From positions 868,001 through 932,000 of the forward strand of contig NZ_CP033068.1 in assembly GCF_003668995.1 (NCBI RefSeq): a DNA stretch of 64,000 bases, given 5' to 3'. Origin of the DNA: Flavobacterium sp. 140616W15. Lineage in GTDB: Bacteria; Bacteroidota; Bacteroidia; Flavobacteriales; Flavobacteriaceae. A program made the position numbers and the translations under genes. Under the pieces are notes generated by a model. That model did not search any database, was not told the origin of the DNA, and saw only the letters and a list, made by a program, of their open reading frames with translations. Of the stretch, positions 59,234-64,000 are shown piece after piece; position 1 is the first letter of the stretch; every line of letters starts with the position of its first letter.

Positions 59234-61840
59234 ATGAACATAAATAAATTTACAATCAAATCGCAAGAAGCTATTCAGCTTTCTCAGCAGTTGGCACAAC
59301 AAAACGGTCAACAGCAAATTGAGAATGAGCATATCTTCAAGGCTATCTTTGAAGTTGATGAAAATGTAGCGCCATTTATCTTGAAAAAACTCAATGTTAA
59401 TGTGCCTTTATTTCTTCAAATTCTAGATAGTACAATTCAAAGCTTTCCGAAAGTTTCGGGAGGAGACATATTACTTTCAAGAGATGCTAATAAAGCATTA
59501 AATGAAGCAGAGATTATTGCACAAAAAATGAACGATGAATATGTTTCAATCGAACATTTAATTCTTGCAATTTTTGACTCAAAAAGTAAGGTTGCTCAGA
59601 TTTTAAAAGATCAAGGAGTAACAGGTAAAGGCTTAAAAGCCGCTATAGAAGAATTACGTAAAGGAGAACGTGTAACTTCAGCATCAGCAGAAGAGACATA
59701 TAACTCATTAAATAAATATGCTAAAAACTTAAATGAATTAGCACGTACAGGTAAGTTAGACCCTGTTATTGGTCGTGATGAAGAAATCCGACGTGTATTA
59801 CAGATCTTAACTCGTAGAACCAAAAACAATCCAATGTTAATTGGTGAGCCTGGAGTTGGTAAAACAGCTATTGCCGAAGGTTTAGCACACCGAATTGTTG
59901 ATGGTGACGTACCTGAAAACCTAAAAGATAAAATTGTTTTCTCATTAGATATGGGAGCTTTAATTGCCGGTGCAAAATACAAAGGTGAGTTTGAAGAACG
60001 ATTGAAATCGGTAGTTAAAGAAGTTACAGCAGCCGAAGGTGATATTGTTTTATTTATAGATGAGATTCATACACTTGTAGGAGCAGGTGGAGGTGAAGGA
60101 GCTATGGATGCGGCTAATATCCTAAAACCAGCTTTGGCGCGTGGAGAATTAAGAGCCATTGGTGCTACGACTTTAGATGAATATCAAAAATATTTTGAGA
60201 AAGACAAAGCGCTGGAACGTCGTTTCCAAAAAATTCTAATCGACGAGCCAGATACAGAAAGTGCTATTTCGATTTTACGTGGAATTAAAGAAAAATATGA
60301 AACGCATCATAAAGTTCAGATAAAAGACGAAGCAATTATTGCAGCTGTCGAGCTTTCTCAACGTTATATTACCAATCGTTTCTTACCAGATAAGGCGATT
60401 GACTTAATGGATGAGGCAGCTTCTAAATTGCGTATGGAGATCAATTCAAAACCAGAGGAATTAGATGTTTTGGATCGAAAAATAATGCAGTTAGAAATTG
60501 AGATTGAGGCCATAAAACGTGAAAAAGAAGAAAGCAAGCTGAAAGTGCTGCATATGGAATTGGCTAATCTAAAAGAAGAGCGAAATGAAATCTACGCCAA
60601 ATGGAAATCTGAAAAAGATGTAGTAGATGGAGTTCAAGCTGTAAAATTAGAAATAGAAGATTTCAAACACGAAGCAGAACGAGCAGAACGTAATGGCGAT
60701 TACGGTAAAGTAGCCGAAATTCGTTACGGAAAAATAAAAGAAGCTCAAGAAAGACTGGATGTTTTATTGAAGCAATTACAAGAGTATCAATCAGGTAACT
60801 CTTTGATAAAAGAAGAAGTTACAAGAGAAGATATTGCCGAAGTAGTTGCAAAATGGACAGGAGTTCCAGTTACAAAAATGCTTCAAACAGAAAGAGAAAA
60901 ACTCTTACATCTGGAAGATGAATTGCACAAACGTGTTGTTGGTCAGGAAGAAGCTATTGAAGCAGTAAGTGATGCTGTAAGACGAAGCAGAGCTGGTTTA
61001 CAAGATATGAAAAAACCTGTAGGTACATTCCTTTTCTTAGGAACTACGGGAGTTGGTAAAACAGAGCTAGCTAAAGCATTAGCAGAATATCTTTTTGATG
61101 ACGAAAATGCGATGACCAGAATTGATATGAGTGAATATCAAGAAAGACATAGCGTAAGTAGATTAGTTGGTGCGCCTCCAGGATATGTAGGATACGATGA
61201 GGGTGGACAATTAACAGAAGCTGTACGAAGAAAACCGTATTCAGTAGTTCTGTTAGATGAGATTGAAAAAGCGCACCCAGATACGTTTAATATTTTATTA
61301 CAAGTATTAGATGAAGGTCGATTAACAGACAATAAAGGACGTTTGGCCGATTTTAAAAATACAATTATTATCATGACTTCTAATATGGGAAGTCAGATTA
61401 TACAAGAAAAATTTGAAAACCTAAAAGGTGGAATTGAAGCTACAACAGAAGCAGCAAAAGTAGAAGTACTTGGGTTATTGAAACAAACGGTTCGTCCAGA
61501 GTTTATTAACCGTATTGATGAGATTGTGTTATTCCCACCTTTAACAGTTGATAACATTAAACATATTGTTGGTTTACAATTAAAGAGCGTTACAAAAATG
61601 TTGGCTTTGCAAGGAATTACAATGGATGCAACTCCAGAAGCAATTGCTTATTTATCGGATAAAGGATTTGATCCGCAATTCGGTGCAAGACCAGTAAAAC
61701 GTGTTATACAAAGAGATGTGTTAAATCAATTGTCAAAAGAAATTTTGGCAGGTAAAATAACTACAGATAGTATTATTTTATTAGATGCATTTGATGGTAA
61801 ATTGGTTTTTAGAAACCAAACACAAGAAGTGGCCCAATAA
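59234..61840 (+). CDS. clpB: ATP-dependent disaggregase ClpB
   Basis: 868 residues. N-domain ([18 protein letters not shown]), first AAA with Walker A GEPGVGKT (204-211) and [20 protein letters not shown], the coiled-coil M domain (about 400-530, Glu/Lys/Arg-rich), second AAA with [21 protein letters not shown] (603 on) and [16 protein letters not shown]. It rescues aggregated proteins with DnaK. A strong terminator follows. The 127-bp spacer shared with ytxJ has no clear promoter match. Confidence 0.97.
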   Translation: MNINKFTIKSQEAIQLSQQLAQQNGQQQIENEHIFKAIFEVDENVAPFILKKLNVNVPLFLQILDSTIQSFPKVSGGDILLSRDANKALNEAEIIAQKMNDEYVSIEHLILAIFDSKSKVAQILKDQGVTGKGLKAAIEELRKGERVTSASAEETYNSLNKYAKNLNELARTGKLDPVIGRDEEIRRVLQILTRRTKNNPMLIGEPGVGKTAIAEGLAHRIVDGDVPENLKDKIVFSLDMGALIAGAKYKGEFEERLKSVVKEVTAAEGDIVLFIDEIHTLVGAGGGEGAMDAANILKPALARGELRAIGATTLDEYQKYFEKDKALERRFQKILIDEPDTESAISILRGIKEKYETHHKVQIKDEAIIAAVELSQRYITNRFLPDKAIDLMDEAASKLRMEINSKPEELDVLDRKIMQLEIEIEAIKREKEESKLKVLHMELANLKEERNEIYAKWKSEKDVVDGVQAVKLEIEDFKHEAERAERNGDYGKVAEIRYGKIKEAQERLDVLLKQLQEYQSGNSLIKEEVTREDIAEVVAKWTGVPVTKMLQTEREKLLHLEDELHKRVVGQEEAIEAVSDAVRRSRAGLQDMKKPVGTFLFLGTTGVGKTELAKALAEYLFDDENAMTRIDMSEYQERHSVSRLVGAPPGYVGYDEGGQLTEAVRRKPYSVVLLDEIEKAHPDTFNILLQVLDEGRLTDNKGRLADFKNTIIIMTSNMGSQIIQEKFENLKGGIEATTEAAKVEVLGLLKQTVRPEFINRIDEIVLFPPLTVDNIKHIVGLQLKSVTKMLALQGITMDATPEAIAYLSDKGFDPQFGARPVKRVIQRDVLNQLSKEILAGKITTDSIILLDAFDGKLVFRNQTQEVAQ

Positions 61841-61860
61841 TTTTGATTTTTATTAATTTG

Positions 61861-61892
61861 AAAACACCAGTCGTGAGGCTGGTGTTTTTTTT
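61861..61892 (+). terminator. Intrinsic terminator after clpB
   Basis: AAAACACCAG / CTGGTGTTTT perfect 10-bp stem, loop TCGTGAGG, then a run of T. Confidence 0.9.
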
Positions 61893-62031
61893 ATATATAA
61901 CTTTGAAAATCAGTAAATAATGAAACTTTTTTTTAAATTAGTATAATAAAAAATCTAATTAAGTTCTCATCTTTACTTAGGTAAAGCTAAGCTAGGATTA
62001 GTTGTATATAAAAACTTAAAAAAATAATAGG

Positions 62032-62151
62032 ATGAACAATATATTTAAAGGATTAATAGCGGGTTATGGTGCGAAAAAGCTTGGAAGTGGCTGTTTTGGG
62101 ACTGTTTTTGTTTTTGTGATTATCTGGTTGCTTTTAGGTCAATGCAGTTGA
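62032..62151 (+). CDS. Small membrane protein, 39 residues
   Basis: A short reading frame with an ATAGG-rich stretch upstream encodes a soluble-looking start (MNNIFKGLIAGYGAKKLGSG) followed by a hydrophobic helix (FVFVIIWLLLGQC). The Gly pattern and a plausible start support a real gene; I recall similar small proteins in Flavobacterium but cannot name a family. It lies between clpB and DUF808, on the same strand, with no other gene in this spacer. Confidence 0.55.
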   Translation: MNNIFKGLIAGYGAKKLGSGCFGTVFVFVIIWLLLGQCS

Positions 62152-62311
62152 AGATATTTTTTAGAAGTCTGATTGAAAATATTTAATTAAATCGGAAGAA
62201 ATAGAAGAAAAAATTCAAACAAAAAGTATTAGATTCGCATGAAATAATAAATGTGTGTTGATTGAATTTGGTAGATTGTATCAAAAATCAATGCAGTTCT
62301 AAAACAATTAT

Positions 62312-63193
62312 ATGGCATCAGGTTTTTTCGTTATATTAGATGATATTGCAGCAATTATGGACGATGTTGCAGTAATGAGTAAAGTTGCAGTAAAAAAGAC
62401 AGCAGGTATCCTAGGAGATGATTTGGCTGTTAATGCCGAAAAAGCTTCAGGCTTTGCCTCTTCAAGAGAACTTCCTGTATTATGGGCCATTGGTAAAGGT
62501 TCGTTTATTAATAAATTAATCATCTTACCAATAGCATTTTTACTTAGTGCTTTTTTTCCTGTAGCAATTATAGTAATCTTAGTATTAGGAGGTCTTTTTT
62601 TAGCTTATGAAGGAGCTGAGAAAATATTTGAGTTTTTCTTTCCACACAAGCATGAAAAAGTTGAAGTTACAGCAGGTGCTTTTTCTGAAGAAGAAGCTTT
62701 AGCAGTTGAAAAAGAAAAAGTGAAATCGGCAATTGTAACCGATTTTATATTATCAGTAGAAATTGTAATTATAGCATTAGGAACTGTAATCGGAAAACCT
62801 ATTTTATCACAAATTCTAGTTGTTTCTATCATTGCGATAGTTGCTACAATTGGTGTCTATGGCCTTGTAGCGCTTATTGTAAGAATGGATGAATTTGGTT
62901 TAAAACTTATTCAATATAGTAAAAAAGAACGTAGTTTATCAAAAACTATAGGGAATTTATTAGTGCAAGCACTCCCAAAAGTGATTCAGAGTTTATCAGT
63001 AATCGGTACTATAGCTTTGCTATTAGTTGCTGGCGGAATATTTGTACATAATATCGAATTTTTCCATCATTTAGTACCTCAGTTGCCTTCAATCGTAAAA
63101 GAATTTGTTATCGGACTTGTTATCGGGTTTCTTGTTTTAGGAGTTGTAACTGTAATCAAAAAAATGATTCCAAAAAAAGAAGTAGCAGAATAA
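62312..63193 (+). CDS. DUF808 family membrane protein
   Basis: 293 residues. MASGFFVILDDIAAIMDDVAVMSKVA and the KTAGILGDDLAVNAEKASGF start, then several membrane helices, match the DUF808/YedI family. The family has no established role that I know of. A GNRA-like terminator follows. The preceding 160 bases contain no other gene. Confidence 0.9.
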   Translation: MASGFFVILDDIAAIMDDVAVMSKVAVKKTAGILGDDLAVNAEKASGFASSRELPVLWAIGKGSFINKLIILPIAFLLSAFFPVAIIVILVLGGLFLAYEGAEKIFEFFFPHKHEKVEVTAGAFSEEEALAVEKEKVKSAIVTDFILSVEIVIIALGTVIGKPILSQILVVSIIAIVATIGVYGLVALIVRMDEFGLKLIQYSKKERSLSKTIGNLLVQALPKVIQSLSVIGTIALLLVAGGIFVHNIEFFHHLVPQLPSIVKEFVIGLVIGFLVLGVVTVIKKMIPKKEVAE

Positions 63194-63214
63194 TTTTTTT
63201 GCCTATGATATATG

Positions 63215-63245
63215 ACACCAATCGAAAGATTGGTGTTTTTTTTAT
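63215..63245 (+). terminator. Intrinsic terminator after DUF808
   Basis: ACACCAATC / GATTGGTGT perfect 9-bp stem with a GAAA tetraloop and a T-run. Confidence 0.9.
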
Positions 63246-63388
63246 GTCAAAAGTGATTTTTTTTAAAGTTTTAAGTTGTTGATTTTTAATGTTTTATTTA
63301 TTTGTTTTGTTTTTTTAACAATTTTATAAAGCAACCATCTCAATGTATTTGCATCTATATTATAATTAATAACAAAAAATATACATTT

Positions 63389-63808
63389 ATGAAAAATTTC
63401 AATTTAAAATCAGTTTTAACTGTGTTATTCTTGGCAACGGTATTAATTTCATGTAGTAATGATAATGATGAGGAGCAACCGACTATTCCTGAATTTACTG
63501 TGAAAACTGCTTTAGTGACTGAAGTGAAAGGGCCAGAAAAAGGAAAAGTAAATGAGGAGCTTAGTTATGATGTAACTTATTTAGTTGATAGTGCTTGTGC
63601 TCAATTTGGTAAAATTAGTGAGGTAACAATTGGTACAGAAAAAGGATTGCAAGTTGAAGCTAAATACCCATCGGGTGCTTGTACACTACAAGTGCCAGGT
63701 CCTCAAAAAACAGTTTACAAATTTAAATCAACAGCAAAAGGGACTTTTGATATAAAATTTAAAAAATCAGAGACTGAATTCGTGACAGCAAAAGTGGTTA
63801 TTGAATAA
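63389..63808 (+). CDS. Small lipoprotein of unknown function
   Basis: 139 residues from the ATG at 63389, which gives a lipoprotein signal ending VLISC, followed by acidic SNDNDEEQPTIP, a linker typical of surface-exposed lipoproteins in this group. The body (ELSYDVTYLVDSACAQFGKISEV, TAKGTFDIKFKKSETEFVTAKVVIE) looks beta-rich with two further Cys. An upstream in-frame ATG would bury the signal, so I rejected it. A terminator lies about 80 bp downstream. Confidence 0.82.
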   Translation: MKNFNLKSVLTVLFLATVLISCSNDNDEEQPTIPEFTVKTALVTEVKGPEKGKVNEELSYDVTYLVDSACAQFGKISEVTIGTEKGLQVEAKYPSGACTLQVPGPQKTVYKFKSTAKGTFDIKFKKSETEFVTAKVVIE

Positions 63809-63885
63809 TTATCCTAAATAGAGTGCTTACTATGTAGAAACAAGCGGTTTGTAAAAAGCTGTTTATTTTTACGACATTCAAAATT

Positions 63886-63916
63886 AAACACCAGTTAGAA
63901 CGCTGGTGTTTTTTAT
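63886..63916 (+). terminator. Intrinsic terminator after the lipoprotein gene
   Basis: AACACCAG / CTGGTGTT stem with an 8-base loop and a T-run; similar in sequence to the clpB and DUF808 terminators. Confidence 0.85.
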
Positions 63917-63948
63917 TTTGGAGCAAGAGGATTATTTTTGATAAGAAT

Positions 63949-64000
63949 ATATTTCCCGATATTCGTTTTAATGTTTTATTTTTTTAAAGAAAAAACAAAA
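63949..64000. repeat. Flavobacterial hairpin element, copy 2 (cut by window end)
   Basis: TTTCCCGATATTCGTTTTAA matches the left arm of the element at 54303, with an AAAGAAAAAAC-rich centre beginning the hairpin. The right arm lies beyond the window. Confidence 0.55.

Overview
The window is AT-rich chromosomal DNA from a member of the Bacteroidota, most likely Flavobacterium or a close relative. The evidence is a type IX secretion type B C-terminal domain on a giant adhesin followed by PorP/SprF and OmpA/PD40 genes, promoters of the TTG-N17-19-TAnnTTTG type, and family-typical genes (DUF4835, YtxJ, FabV, N-acyl-ornithine carbamoyltransferase). I see no tRNA, rRNA, insertion sequence, CRISPR array or prophage.

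Layout. 1-11.8 kb: a 5'-truncated adhesin with 23 Ig-like repeats (18 almost identical), then sprF-like and OmpA-like genes. 11.9-24.1 kb: ligA, a YhhN-like membrane protein, a split 5'-nucleotidase, dapA, the bamD-rpoZ-coaBC-DUF4835-recN operon, and fabV. 24.2-35.2 kb: a glycosyltransferase, coaE, a two-component system, then a long minus-strand run (acyl-ACP thioesterase, miaA, potassium channel, exonuclease/GIY-YIG fusion, YggS, 3-hydroxyacyl-CoA dehydrogenase, Gfo/Idh/MocA oxidoreductase). 35.3-44.1 kb: pcm, a degenerate Fic protein with an HTH domain, a lipoprotein, smpB, outer-membrane proteins, acetyltransferase, aldose epimerase and an M1 peptidase. 44.2-55.8 kb: an arginine/proline cluster, GNAT-argG-argC-argD-proA-proB-argF'-argB-argE-argH, behind a structured leader with a possible arginine leader peptide. 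55.9-64 kb: a DUF2157/DUF4401 membrane pair, an HD protein, ytxJ, clpB, a 39-residue membrane protein, DUF808 and a lipoprotein.

The arginine cluster holds every step from N-acyl-glutamate to arginine plus the first two steps of proline synthesis. ArgF' is of the N-acyl-ornithine type, so ornithine is carbamoylated before deacylation; the leading GNAT gene is a candidate for the missing first enzyme.

Two things matter to anyone reusing this sequence. First, nine genes (ligA, a lipoprotein gene, smpB, a DUF3575-like gene, argG, proB, argH, a DUF4401-like gene, an HD gene) are each broken by one missing base in an A/T run, and one inserted base restores a family-typical full-length protein each time. 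Because several are core genes, base-calling error is the likeliest cause. Second, many spacers, above all in the arginine cluster, are built from short repeated words arranged as loose inverted repeats. The most unusual gene is the HTH-Fic protein, which appears to have lost both the catalytic and the inhibitory residues of Fic enzymes.
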